A DNA stretch of 64,000 bases from Ricordea florida (Eukaryota > Cnidaria > Anthozoa > Corallimorpharia > Ricordeidae). Where the stretch lies: NCBI GenBank assembly GCA_949710005.1, contig OX453285.1, positions 25,102,002 to 25,166,001 on the forward strand, read 5' to 3'. A program made the translations under genes and the position numbers. Position 1 is the stretch's first letter; each line of letters opens with the position of its first letter. Below the pieces are notes generated by a model. The model was not told the origin of the DNA. It saw only the letters and a program-made list of their open reading frames with translations, and searched no databases. Shown here piece after piece: positions 13,164 to 24,271 of this stretch.

Positions 13164-13290
13164 AACCCTGCGATGGACTAGCATCCCATCCAGGGGGGGA
13201 GTAATAATACTCCCAGGTGCTTTATGCTAGTGAAACCGGGATAAGCTCTGGCCGTGTGGGCCTTAAGCTCGTGTGCGCCTTTACCTTACT

Positions 13291-14440
13291 TTTTTACCTG
13301 ACCAGTCCATCATTTAACGTATAGTAACGCGTTGTTTTGAAGATTATAAATCACAGATTAAGCGAAATAATGCATTTTCTTAACCTGCACGAACTCAAAA
13401 TTCAGAGCACGTAGAACGATAAAGAGATGCGACAGAAATCCGTTCTTTCCAGGAGGGCAATGACAGGAGAGCAAATAATGGAACATTCGCGAATTGGAAT
13501 ATTATTTCTCAGTTAAAATTGTTTCCGCCCACATATTATCAAAGATTAAACCTTAGTGAATCCCTGCAAATATCTCAATTAGAACGTATTTTCTCTCGAA
13601 AGTGACAACGGTGTAGATTGTTCATGTCAGATTTTATTCGCTTGCATAGTTGGTCAAAATCTCAAAACTGATCAGTTTAGTTCTATAAAATTGAGATTTT
13701 CTGTCTCGTGTACGCGATAACTTTCTAAGCGTGAGCCGGCTTCGAAAAGCAGTCTATGCGATAGAATTTCAGAGGTTTTTCCTTTTAATTTTAGCGAAAC
13801 AGCAGGACCATTGCCTAAAGCACGGTGCTTCTGTAAGATCTATCATAAAGCTATAATATATACGATCTATTATATATTAAAGAAAGATAAAACAAAAAAA
13901 AAGAAAAAAACACTAAAAATAATGTAGCCTTAAAGCTCGATAACGACCTATAGCTAGGTACACATTACTTGCTCTATTCAAAGCGTCGTTAAAGAAAAGT
14001 GTCTCGCGTACTGTGAAAGTGGGCTATAAACGTGGATAAAAGCAAATAAGCCCTTTTAACTGGGATATTCTGTTAGCCATTAAGAAAGGTTTTTTTTATG
14101 TTTCTACAAAAAAGGGTCCGGCTTTCTTGAAAAGAAAATGACTGCAAGGCGTAAATGTCTAACTACCCATTCACTCTTTCTGCGTGGGGACGTTTATATT
14201 TGCAATTAAAACTCCATTTGGGCTCACGCAATGCGACATAAACAAAAGGCCTCTTTGAAAGTTGGTAATTTCTGAAAAAGCCTTTAGATTTTTTACTCTC
14301 ACTTATTGGTCATCGAGTTACATTGTGTCCTTTTCCGGATAATTAGACATTTAGACATACGTAAAATCTGCTAGTTTTGTCTTCAACGTTGGTTTGTTTT
14401 TCTATCACTCTGTCTCACACATTAATTTTATTTTATACAG
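13291..14440. other. Non-coding stretch upstream of the GPCR exon
   Basis: No recognised element or gene. It ends in a polypyrimidine tract and AG (14431-14440) that looks like a 3' splice site. The exon holding the GPCR start is therefore probably preceded by an unlocated 5'UTR exon. Confidence 0.4.
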
Positions 14441-14504
14441 GTCTACTTAGGTGGTAAAATTTATTGCAAGCCGATTCAGTAGCATCTCAAGAAAGCTCAC
14501 GAAA

Positions 14505-17500
14505 ATGGCGAAGGACTTCCCCTCAACTAATAGCTCTTGGTATGGAAATATATCAAATGGTCCAACTCTGCAAAATAAGTCTACTAAAGGTAGGAATGAA
14601 AAGTCTGATTTTTTTTGTTTTTCCATTTGGATTTAAAGGTTATTCAAATTGTCTGCATGTGCGTTATCATTCTTGTAAATGGGTGTTGCTGAACTAAACA
14701 GAGCAGTTATGTAACTTCTCTAGATCTATGGCAGCCGGCTTATACCGCGGCGGTGTACACGTGGTCCTAACTTTTTCATCTGTGGATCAAACCATGCAGT
14801 GTGACCACTCTTTGTAAAGCTACTGAACAGTACTGTACTGTGGTACTGTTTGTTTTACTATTACAGTGTGGTTCTATCTTTTTCATCTGTGGATCAAACC
14901 ATGCAGTGTGACCATTCTTTGTAAAGCTACTGAACAGTACTGTACTGTGGTACTGTTTGTTTTACTATTACAGTGTGGTTCTATCTTTTTCATCTGTGGA
15001 TCAAACCATGCAGTGTGACCATTCTTTGTAAAGCTACTGAACAGTACTGTACTGTGGTACTGTTTGTTTTACTATTACAGTGTGGTTCTATCTTTTTCAT
15101 CTGTGGATCAAACCATGCAGTGTGACCATTCTTTGTAAAGCTACTGAACAGTACTGTACTGTGGTACTGTTTGTTTTACTATTACAGTGTGGTTCTATCT
15201 TTTTCATCTGTGGATCAAACCATGCAGTGTGACCATTCTTTGTAAAGCTACTGAACAGTACTGTACTGTGGTACTGTTTGTTTTACTATTACAGTGTGGT
15301 TCTATCTTTTTCATCTGTGGATCAAACCATGCAGTGTGACCATTCTTTGTAAAGCTACTGAACAGTACTGTACTGTGGTACTGTTTGTTTTACTATTACA
15401 GTGTGGTTCTATCTTTTTCATCTGTGGATCAAACCATGCAGTGTGACCATTCTTTGTAAAGCTACTGAACAGTACTGTACTGTGGTACTGTTTGTTTTAC
15501 TATTACAGTGTGGTTCTATCTTTTTCATCTGTGGATCAAACCGTGCAGTGTGACCATTCTTTGGAAAGCTACTGAACAGTACTGTACTGTGGTACTGTTT
15601 GTTTTACTATACAGTGTGGTTCTATCTTTTCATCTGTGGATCAAACCATGCAGTGTGACCATTCTTTGGAAAGCTACTGAACAGTACTGTACTGTGGTAC
15701 TGTTTGTTTTACTATACAGTGTGGTTCTAACTTTTTCATCTGTGGATCAAACAATGCAGTGTGACCATTCTTTGTAAAGATACTGAACAGTACTGTACTG
15801 TGGTACTGTTTGTTTTACTATAAAGTGTGGTTCTACCTTTTTCATCTGTGGATCAAACTATGCAGTGTGACCATTCTTTGAAAAGCTACTGAGTGGTCCT
15901 GTTCTGGTACCGTTTGTTTTACCATAAGGGGTAGCGAATGGTCCTTCACAAAATTTTAGTCAAATTTCACGGGTCTCGCGGTCTCGTTTTTTAGCGGTTA
16001 TGTGCGTCTCGCAGTCTCGGTTTTTATATGAAAGCGTTTCACACTCAAAACACTTTGAAGTCTCGGTCTCGCAATCTAACAAGTCAAAATGTCTCGGGCT
16101 CGCAAAGAAAAACCCTAGTCTCGCCGTCTCGCAAGCAAAGTCTCGCGTTTACCATTCGCCACCCCGCCTACAATTTAACTCTGATGTTAAAGCTGTGAAA
16201 CGGTGGCTGCTAACGGAAACAAAATTGTCCTTAAAATCTGTTATGGTGGTAAGTTGAACTGGATACATGAAAAGTGCACTCTGTTATTTAATATTCTACT
16301 TTGAATTCAAAGGAACTGATCCCGTCAAAACCATGTAAGAAAGGTTTGAAATTTCGAAAAACTGAATTTTTGCATTTTAATGAGCCATCCCGCTGAACCA
16401 ACAGAGACCACGCAAGGAAGTATTTTATAATGAGGCTCTGACCTAAGTCCAACCGCTCACTGTTTTATTTTCAGTTCTGATAGGAACGTTATCTCTTTTG
16501 TGGAGACGCGAAAATGATATAGGCTTATCACATACTTAGGGACGGACCATTAGAAAAGTGATGGGGGGGGGGGTGGGGAATTTTCAGCTTGCACGAATTT
16601 TTTTTTCGCTCACTGCTTGTGCAGGAATTTTTTTTTTACCTTCTTCTTTGCAAGAAGTTTTTTTCTTGGCATTTTCCCTTGCATGAATTTTTTTTTTGTT
16701 CCCCCCCCCCATCACTTTTCTAATGGTCCGTTCCTTATCCGAAGCATTGCATAAATTTTGTAGCTATAGGAACCAAGCTAAACCTACTTCAATTTGTAAT
16801 GTTTCTAGTATTGGTATATATTTGGAGGCACAAACGGGCAGTACATGTAAATCGTAACCTATCCGCTAAACAGCTGTTTAAGTTATCTACAAGACTCATC
16901 AGATATGATAACCGCATTCGTTCGTAAAAGGAAACCAAGGTAGAAAGTAAATATTGCAATCAAACCAGGCTATGATAAAGAATACGGTTTTGCATTAGCT
17001 TATCTCTAAAAAAACACCCATCGATAGATGCAAAGGCAAAGATATAAACAGGCGAAATTCTTTAAATTGTCATCATTCATATTTAATGGTTTTCTCTCAT
17101 TTCTAAGTTGTCCTCTTTTTTTGCACCTGGCGTAGCTAGTTTTTCGCATAAACTTGCGTAACTTTCGTTTTCTTTAGCAGAACTAACCAACTACCAACGC
17201 TACGAGACAACTGAACGAAAATGATTTTTCTTCCACTGCAAACTAAATATTCAATAGCTTTAATATCTTTCACTCATTCTACTTTTTGTTTCTCCTCAGT
17301 AATTGATTTATTAACGGCTTTTTCAATGTTTGACCGAAGAAGGACTCTCATATTGAGACTTGTCAATCAACGATTTAAGTAACGTTGGTCTGCATATTAT
17401 TAGCACGACCACTCTTAGAAATGACCAATGATCAACTTCTCACTACTGCATCACTACAATGTCAAGATGATGAGACTTGGAAATGTTATCGAGTCAAGGA

Positions 17501-20500
17501 TGTTTAATCTCTTTATCGTGGACCCACAATGTATAGTAAAACAAACAGTACCACAGTACAGTACTGTTCAGTAGCTTTACAAAGAATGGTCACACTGCAT
17601 GGTTTGATCCACAGATGCAAAGGTTAGAGCCACACTGTATAGTAAAACAAACAGTACCACAGTACAGTACTGTTCAGTAGCTTTAAAAAAAATGGTCACA
17701 CTACATGGTTTGATCCACAGATGAAAAAGATAGAACCACACTGTATAGTAAAACAAACAGTACCACAGTACAGCACTGTTCAGTAGCTTCCCACAGAGTG
17801 GTCACACTGCATGGTTTGATACACAGATGAAAAAGATAGAACCACCGTGGCACTGTATAGTAAAACAGACAGTACCACAGTACAGTACTGTTCAGTAGCT
17901 TTCCACAGAATGGTCACACTGCATGGTTTGATCCACCGGCAGATGAAAAAGCTAGAACCAGACTGTATAGTAAATCAAACAGCACCACAGTACAGTACTG
18001 TTCAGTAGCTTTCCAAGGAATTGTCACACTGTATGGTTTGATCCACAGATGAAAACGTTAGAACCACACTGTATTGTAAAACAAACAGTACCACAGTACA
18101 GTACTGTTCCGTAGTTTTACAAAGAATGGTCACTCTGCATGGTTTGATACACAGATGAAGTGACAATTTCCACAGTTAATTTTGACTCATTGTCCCTTCT
18201 ATTTGTTTGATCTTCCAATTTCAGACGGTGAGGAGCTCTACGGCGACGAATTTGACGATGCATTTGACCCGAAAGCCGATATCCTTCCGATTGTTCTAGC
18301 ACTGTTAATCGTCTTCGTAAACGGTTCGATTTTGCTACTTATGTTCAGGAAGAGATATCTACGAACAGTTACGAACATGTTGCTATGCAGCCTGGCCTTC
18401 TCCGATCTTCTGACAGGCATTGTATGTGTCCCACTGTTTATCGCGTGTAACATGGTACGCAAAGCAGCTATCTGCATCATAGAGGACCAGATGTCACGCT
18501 TCATAGCTGCTTCAATTGTTTGCCACCTGTTATTTGCGACAACAGACAGGTACAGAGAAAAAGACCTTCCTTCTTTTAAGGGGTAGCGAATAGTAAAATC
18601 CGGGTACTCGCCGAGACACCCAGACCCTTGTTTAAAAATCCGAGACCGACACTAAACAATTTTCGAAAACCCGAGCCCGAGACCCTGTGCCGAAAAAAGT
18701 CGAGCCCGAGACCCTGTGCCGAAAAAAGTCGAACCCGAGACTTGATAATCGAGTGCTACTGTTATTAACGTGAACCAACAACAGTCACCTGGTCACACAC
18801 ACGTTTAGTTATGGATTAGCTGTGATAACAAATCCGAGACTTCAAGACCGAAATAAATGCACTTTAAACGAGACTGCGAGACTCTTCGCAAATGCTGCCG
18901 AGATTTCGATATCGGATGAACGTTTTGCGAGACCCAAGATTTTGGAGGTACCATTCGCCACCCGTTCTTTTGAGTCGCATAGTCAGTACCACCATTCGCA
19001 TCAACTTTGTGTTGTGGTAATAACAACTTTCAGGTTAAGGGAAAAATTGCTTATGACTTTTTACGTTTTGAGTCTTTTTAACCCATATAATAGCGGTGTA
19101 GTAACGAAAATTCACTGCCAAAAACATCACAGCTGGTGACGCACATCTGCCCTGTTACTTCATAGAAGTTAAGGTCAGAGCAGGGTTTTAGGATTCGGAA
19201 ACGATCAAATATGACATGTTAGCAGTTAATCCAAGGAAGCTTATAAATTCACCTAATGTCTGAGATGCCTTCAATCAGGCAATATCCATTTTATAATGTT
19301 CGGGGTGAACAGGTTGGGTCACACCATAGTGCTGTTAAACTGGACTTGACCAGCGAATAGTACACTCATTTCCATGCATGGTCTTCAGTCTTATCAGAAA
19401 CCCACAAGACTTGAAACGTTTAACAGTCTTTGAGCGTCTTCAGTCTTCAGTCCATATTCAATATACGAAGAACCGTATTAAGAAAGCTGGAGAAACCAAA
19501 TGAACAAATCAGTACCAACAAGCTCAAAGATTGGTGCAAGCAGTCTCCAAATATGGAACTTGGGAAATACTGAATATGGACAAGCTATGAACGTGCATTA
19601 CATTTTTCAAGTCTTATGGGTTTCTGGTCTTATTATTCATAACAGAATGACGTTACCGATCGTAAGTTTCATGAGGAAAGATGACGAAACTCAGACGGGG
19701 TATTCTTACAAATACTGTGCTTAATTTCATTAGCTGTAGTCTCATTGATAGCAGATGACGTCGTCACAAATTGGAATGATGAGCGAAGGCACTTGTTGCT
19801 GTAAAAGTGTTGATTCTATAACTATATTTTAGGCTGTTTAAGGACTGTTTCCGAAAGTCAGCTCAGATTGTATTTTGTTATATGGATAATAGTGTTTTAC
19901 CGGAAACTAAAACACTCGTATTTTCCATATTTTGACTCAGTTAAGATATGAAAAAGTTATGTACCAAATGTCCCGGATGTACGCGCGCTTCCTAACAAAA
20001 CTTTCCCGCTAGTTTCTTGTCCATATAAGAAAAAGAACATTCAGCGGTGGCTTGAAGATATGAATTTTATTTTCTCGTGTTAAGTACAACATTTTACTTG
20101 CTCGCTGCGCTCGCTCGTAAAATATTGTTTTCACCACTCGAAAATAAAATTCATACTTTCACGCCACTGTGTAATATCCTCTAATTCCTTCTTAGATATG
20201 TGGCCATTATTCATCCTTTACGTTATTCGACTTTGGTTACAAGGACCAGGTGCCTACTGTGTATCTTCTTTATCTGGTTAGCGTCTGCTTTTACCGCATT
20301 AATACAACTAAGTTGGATGGACCCAGTTAACCACGATACCATTGCAGAAATCACAGATGAGGTCATGAGGTGGGAATTCATCTATGACGTCACATTTCTA
20401 GTGCTGTTTTTCGCGCTTCCTTTCGTGTTCATGTGCTTCACATACTCACGGATTCTCCTGGAAATTGTGCGCCAAAGTCGCAACATCCAGCGACAAAGCT

Positions 20501-20916
20501 TACAGAGCATATGCAGTACGAGGAAGAGGACCCGACATGAGCGTAAAGCAGTGGCCATTTTCGCCGCCATGTTGCTTGTGTACCTGTTGTGTTGGCTTCC
20601 TTACTTTACTCTTCGCAGAATGGACCCCTCTGTGTTACCGCCCGCATTGGTGTATGTTATTCTCTGGCTGCGTTTCCTGGCGTCGCTTTTAAACCCCTGT
20701 ATGTACATTCTAGGAAAGCGGGATTTCCGTAAGGCCTCCTTCGATCACTCCGCCAAAATCACTAAACTCGAACTGAATATGACATCAAGTTCAAAGTCCA
20801 CCATTCTGAGGGCTACACTTGCATCTTCAGAGGAACGGAACCCTAGAGTTTACATCAGAGCATTTTCCAGAGTAGACAGCCGAAGAGCAAGAAATGACAA
20901 TGACATCTCAGTCTGA
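14505..20916 (+). CDS. Class A (rhodopsin-like) G-protein-coupled receptor, 3 coding exons
   Basis: Exons 14505-14589, 18225-18549 and 20196-20916 join in phase across GT-AG introns to 376 residues: a seven-helix plasma-membrane receptor expected to signal through heterotrimeric G proteins. The N-terminus has three N-glycosylation sequons (NSS, NIS, NKS). Helix 1 has N61 (N1.50), helix 2 D89 (D2.50), helix 3 C112 and DRY 136-138, helix 4 W164, helix 5 P212 and Y220, helix 6 E252 and CWLP 269-272, and helix 7 NPCMY 303-307. Intron 2 splits the Arg codon of DRY. The helix 4-5 loop (about 176-198) has no cysteine, so the usual disulfide partner of C112 is missing. The start is chosen because this ATG opens the only exon in matching phase. 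Ligand cannot be told; amine, melanocortin, adenosine or orphan cnidarian receptors are all possible. The introns are full of repeats. Confidence 0.9.
14774..15900 (+). repeat. ~106-bp satellite family, array 3 (about 11 copies), GPCR intron 1
   Basis: Eleven head-to-tail units start near 14774, 14877 and so on to 15838. The inner copies are nearly identical; the last ones are more diverged and lose a base (ACTATTACAG becomes ACTATACAG). Each contains the palindromic block ACAGTACTGT. Orientation is opposite to arrays 1, 2, 4 and 5. Confidence 0.97.
15922..16168. mobile_element. GGGGTAGCGAATGG-ended element with GTCTCG-rich interior
   Basis: Left end GGGGTAGCGAATGG and right end CCATTCGCCACCCC are inverted repeats. 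The interior repeats GTCTCG/TCTCGC words many times. A sibling with the complementary GAGAC-rich interior is at 18576-18968. The left end is fused to satellite array 3, as the mirrored end is to array 1. Confidence 0.75.
16535..16738. mobile_element. Foldback element, GGACCATTAGAAAAGTGATG arms
   Basis: Arms of about 28 bp (around 16540-16570 and 16707-16735) are inverted copies ending in G/C runs. The centre holds about four imperfect repeats of TTGCAnGAATTTTTTTT. A related element is at 35235-35476 and one arm recurs at 2719-2747. Confidence 0.85.
17519..18152 (-). repeat. ~106-bp satellite family, array 4 (about 6 copies), GPCR intron 1
   Basis: Six units in the opposite orientation to array 3 within the same intron. 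They are more diverged than array 3, with an extra CCGTGG near 17843 and CCGG near 17937. The array ends about 70 bp before the exon 2 acceptor at 18224. Confidence 0.95.
18576..18968. mobile_element. GGGGTAGCGAATAG-ended element with GAGACC-rich interior, GPCR intron 2
   Basis: Left end GGGGTAGCGAATAG and right end CCATTCGCCACCC are inverted repeats. The interior contains repeated CCCGAGACC/GAGCCCGAGACC words and an exact short tandem of AGACCCTGTGCCGAAAAAAG. It starts about 25 bp inside the intron, just after the donor of GPCR exon 2. Confidence 0.75.
20042..20169. mobile_element. Foldback element at the 3' end of GPCR intron 2
   Basis: Arms of about 37 bp share ATGAATTTTATTTTC and end CAGCGGTGG / CGCCACTG. 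They flank a centre rich in CTCGCTGCGCTCGCTCG. The right arm ends only about 26 bp before the exon 3 acceptor, so it sits in the branch-point region. Confidence 0.8.
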
Positions 20917-20944
20917 AGACCGTTGGGGGGAGGGGGGGGGGGGT

Positions 20945-21262
20945 GGGCTATTTCAATGTCATGATGGGAGAAAAGAGTTGGCAGCTTGAACCACTTCGGC
21001 TTAAACAGACTACTACTCAGGGAAATAATGCCGATGCCGAGGGTGGGGGTGGGGGTGAGTATTTCAATGTCATCATGGGAGAATAGCGTTGGCAGCTTGA
21101 ACCACTTCGGCTTTAACAGACTAGTACCCAGGGGAATAATGCAGATGTGTGGGGGAAGGGTGGGTGGGTATTTGAATGTCATTATGGAAAATAGCGTTCG
21201 CCTATACCAGACTACTATCCAGTGGTATAATGCAGTGTGGAGCTTGAGGGTGGGTATATACT
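20945..21262 (+). repeat. ~108-bp tandem repeat, 3 diverging copies, just after the GPCR stop
   Basis: Copies start near 20950, 21059 and 21168. Each has TTCAATGTCAT, a GTTGGCAGCTTGAACCACTT block (lost in copy 3), AATAATGC and a G-rich end. It begins about 30 bp after the stop codon, so it probably lies in the 3'UTR. Confidence 0.85.
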
Positions 21263-21331
21263 AGACTACAAGATAATCTGCTCCCCACATACACTATATA
21301 TTTGAACCACAATCGAAAACTAACGATATAC

Positions 21332-21596
21332 CTCTTACTAACCGAGTTCGAGGTTCGTACTCTAAGTTACGGACCGAGTTTTTCCGCTCGGATTTGGGGC
21401 CCAATTGCAAGCTCGAAGCGTGCGGGCCATGAATCCAAGCGAACAAATCGAGGATCCGTAACTTATAGTACGGACCGAGAAAACGAGATTTGTAAGATAT
21501 TTATTATATCTCAAAACAAACTTTTGAATTTAGTGAAGTACGGCTTGCTAAATTGACCAATCACAGCGCGCGTACTAACTGAGAGATATAATAAGA
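21332..21596. mobile_element. Foldback element, ACCGAGTTCGAGG family, full copy
   Basis: The ends match the deleted copy at 7766-7867. Internal inverted pairs include GTACTCTAAGTTACGGACC against GATCCGTAACTTATAGTAC (about 21358-21380 and 21450-21475). It carries the TTGACCAATCACAGCGCGCG phrase common to this family. Confidence 0.75.
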
Positions 21597-21690
21597 GTCA
21601 TTACAGATTGTATGAATTTGCTCAGAAGTAAAATTTAGCTTCCAAAGGCGAGCAACTCGAGAATACGAGAAAACGAAAATAAGACATAAA

Positions 21691-21696
21691 AATAAA
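21691..21696 (+). promoter_or_regulatory. Candidate polyadenylation signal for the GPCR
   Basis: AATAAA lies about 775 bp after the stop, the first clear hexamer seen downstream. It lies beyond two repeats, so an earlier variant signal may be used instead. Confidence 0.25.
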
Positions 21697-21732
21697 AGTC
21701 GTCAGTAATGGCATGGAATATGATGTACTAGA

Positions 21733-21910
21733 ATATACCACACAAGTGAATAGTGCATTTGGCGCGTTCTGATTAGTTTACTCGGAGGTGATAAGCAAAG
21801 TACTATTCACCTCCGAGCAGCCGAAGAGAAACTAAACGGCCTCCTGTTTCGGTTTCCGAAGAGGAAATTGTTTGTATGAACGCTAGTTTTTTTAGCTTGT
21901 GTGGTATATA
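21733..21910. mobile_element. MITE with TATACCACACAAG termini
   Basis: Inverted termini TATACCACACAAG and CTTGTGTGGTATATA bound about 178 bp. Inside is a further inverted pair around CGGAGGTGA and TCACCTCCG. Confidence 0.75.
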
Positions 21911-21914
21911 CTTA

Positions 21915-22022
21915 AACAATTATTCACCTCAGTGTCGGTGAAAGTGGTGTATATTTACCTTGCTACTTCGCGGCTCGGTAAATATCCACCACTATTCACC
22001 TCCACTTCGGTGAATAATTGTT
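21915..22022. mobile_element. Foldback element, AACAATTATTCACCTC arms
   Basis: Arms of about 46 bp (21915-21960 and 21977-22022) run from AACAATTATTCACCTC to a GGTAAATATCCACCAC-type inner end. A related partial copy is at 48510-48590. Confidence 0.8.
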
Positions 22023-22214
22023 AACTATTCTCGTATCAGAACTGTGACATCCGAATCAAACTGTGCGACATATAACTCGTCACTATAAAGGAGACCACGT
22101 GAAAGCCAACCCCTACGGGTGCGACCTTGCGGCACAACATTCTCAAGGAGAAAGCTTCTTGCAATGCGGTACATGAAACGAATGGATGAGGAAGAGAGGC
22201 AATTGAAGAACATC

Positions 22215-22560
22215 ATAGCAAAAGGAACCAATGAAATTAGAGCTTCTATATTAAGTGCATCATGGACACCGGACCTAATGAAATAAGAGCTTCTGAAGAG
22301 CTTCAAAGTAACAGAACCCAATAAAATTGGATGACCTAAAGAACTTTTTAGTAACAGAACCAAACACGTTGAGCTTCTATGAAGCTTCATGGTAACAAGT
22401 ATCAATGGAATTCGAGCTTCTTAAGAGCTTTATGGTAACAGAACCCAATAAAATTGGGACTTCTAAAGAGCGTCATTGTAACAGGGCACAAGAATATTGC
22501 AGGTTCTACTAGCTTCGTAACAGTAGGAACCATTGAATTTAGAGAGCTAAGAACAGTAGA
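22215..22560 (+). repeat. Degenerate ~43-bp minisatellite
   Basis: About eight diverged units have the pattern GAGCTTCT..AGAGCTTCA.GGTAACAGAACCAATGAAATT. Divergence is high, so the array is old. A minus-strand 126-codon frame across it is a by-product. Confidence 0.75.
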
Positions 22561-22867
22561 GATTTATAGGCGACTTGTAATATAAGCCTCCAACAAATAG
22601 GCCTTCATCGATTTAATTGATCTCTTTAGGAGAATTCTTGACTAAAAAACCAAAATTTATTAAATTGAAAGTGAAAAGAACCGGGCCTTGAAGATAATTC
22701 AATTGACGAGACAAAAAATAAGGGAATACAGGAGCGAATCACTCCTGGGTATATCAGCGTATCAGTAAATCCTTTTAAATCTTTTACTGAAGAGGGCTTC
22801 CAACATCGTATGTGCATATTTTTGATAGCAAATGGAGTTCTGTGAAGCGCTGTTCATTTCATATTAA

Positions 22868-22996
22868 TATTTTTGACTGTTTTACGGCTAACGGTTAATA
22901 TTTTTTACGGCTAATTAACGGCTAAAATTTTTCAATATTTACGCCTAACGGCTAATTTTTTTTTGCCCGTTTTACGGCTAACGGTTAACCCCATTG
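22868..22996 (+). repeat. ACGGCTAACGGTTAA short repeats
   Basis: Five or six imperfect copies of TTTACGGCTAACGGTTAAT separated by T-rich spacers. Confidence 0.7.
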
Positions 22997-24200
22997 AGAC
23001 CCTCATGTTCGTGTCCCCCTCCCGCGTCAGGTTAGTACGGTGTGACCCTAAATTCTCCTTTGGAAGAAATACCTAAGAGTTAGCTTAACCGCTCACTCGG
23101 TCTCAGACTTCCTCTCTGATGGTTGGTCTTGGGCGCAGATCTCTAACTGCGGCTGGCGTGACCTAGTGATGCTATCACATCCGGGACACCTAACCATGGC
23201 TACCACGTGCTAAGTTGTCTCTCTGGTCACTGATCACTGGCTCCATTACACCGACCGATTATGTGTGTTCTGGTATCAAGTTGTACAGCCGTGATGACAG
23301 AAAAGATTCGATGAAATTACAGATGTGCTCCTGCTGCGAGCAATGATTGAAATGATAAAATTCCTTGAGCAGAATGCTTCAATTTAGTTCTGGTATTTGC
23401 TTTCAATTTTGCCGCTTCCTTCAAGGGTTCTGAATAAGATAAAGTCGAACAATTGCGCTTAAATTAAGCTAAGAACGAAATTGAAGTAAAACCGCGGAGA
23501 ACCGAAGAAACACCCTGCCTTTTATGGGCAGCGCTGCGATTTGCAAACAAGGCGAGGAACTCTTATGTCATCACACACACGCAAAAATTGTTGTTGTTTT
23601 TCAAAAATTTTGTTTTTCCGCTTTGTGTCGACAGAAGCTTTTTTTGCCGTTTCTATTTTTGGTGTGCTCTCAAGCAACGCGAGCGCTCTATTGGTCCACA
23701 CAAATGGGTCTAGAAGATTGTAAACGAGGGAAATCCAATCTTGTAGTCAATATAATAGCCTCCGTTGCGGTCAATTCACTGACCTCGTGCCCTGCTCGTT
23801 TGTTACTTAAGATCGAAAAGTTGCTTCTTTTTCTTTGGTGTTTTTGGAGGCGTAGTTTTTCCCGCTTTTATAGCTTCCCCACTTTTTCAGCAAGACGCTG
23901 ACGTTGGAAAATATCTCAGGACTTAGAAGTTAGCTCGCGATTAGTGCAGAATAGAAGGGGCCCAGAGAAGCGACGAACTTGTAGACGACAAGAGCTTAAA
24001 GGAAAGATATTTGAGGGTTTTGAGGAATTTGTTACTGAAGGCTTGCCGGAGAGCGACCTTGCCCAGACAAGCATTATATCTCAATTACCACGAAGCTGGA
24101 ATTTGTGGGATTTCCCCTCGATCACGAGTGAACTGTGAGCTCGAAAACGTCGCGATCACGAGAGAGTAACGAGTTCTCAATTTAAAACGCCCAAGGCAAA
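22997..24200. other. Non-coding stretch upstream of the PH-domain gene
   Basis: No coding homology seen. Frames of 60-125 codons at 23524-23901 lack domains. The last few hundred bases are GC-richer, with TGACGTT and paired GATCACGAG words, and probably contain the promoter of the next gene. Confidence 0.35.
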
Positions 24201-24202
24201 AA

Positions 24203-24213
24203 TATATTTATAC
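24203..24213 (+). promoter_or_regulatory. Candidate TATA box of the PH-domain gene
   Basis: TATATTTATAC lies about 60 bp before the ATG at 24272. Use as a TATA box would imply a very short 5'UTR. Confidence 0.3.
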
Positions 24214-24271
24214 ATCTTCTTGAAGTCGTTGTGAAAGGATTCTGTAGTTCCTGCCAGCAACCGCAAACAGC

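Larger units (their letters stand above)
12190..13290 (+). mobile_element. tRNA-derived SINE (family A), expanded and interrupted
   Basis: The head has a B-box-like GGGGTTCGAGCCCTGGTGC. The tail GGGATAAGCTCTGGCCGTGT through CTCGTGTGCGCCTTTACC matches the end of the compact 293-bp copy on the minus strand at 48787-49079. Two events enlarged this copy: sixfold tandem amplification of an internal 95-bp segment (12283-12845) and insertion of a second SINE in opposite orientation (12846-13163). Confidence 0.85.

Noticed and set aside
12728-13165. 145-codon minus-strand protein with poly-Ile
   Set aside because: It is the SINE body plus the (TAA)n microsatellite read as Ile codons.
15508-15777. 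Repeat protein encoded by the satellite
   Set aside because: Frames appear only because the 106-bp unit is open in some phases; frames differ between arrays and orientations.
16000-16257. Ser/Val-rich protein
   Set aside because: Translation of the GTCTCG word repeats within a mobile element inside a GPCR intron.
22025-22405. 126-codon minus-strand gene
   Set aside because: It overlaps the 43-bp minisatellite, and no domain is recognisable.
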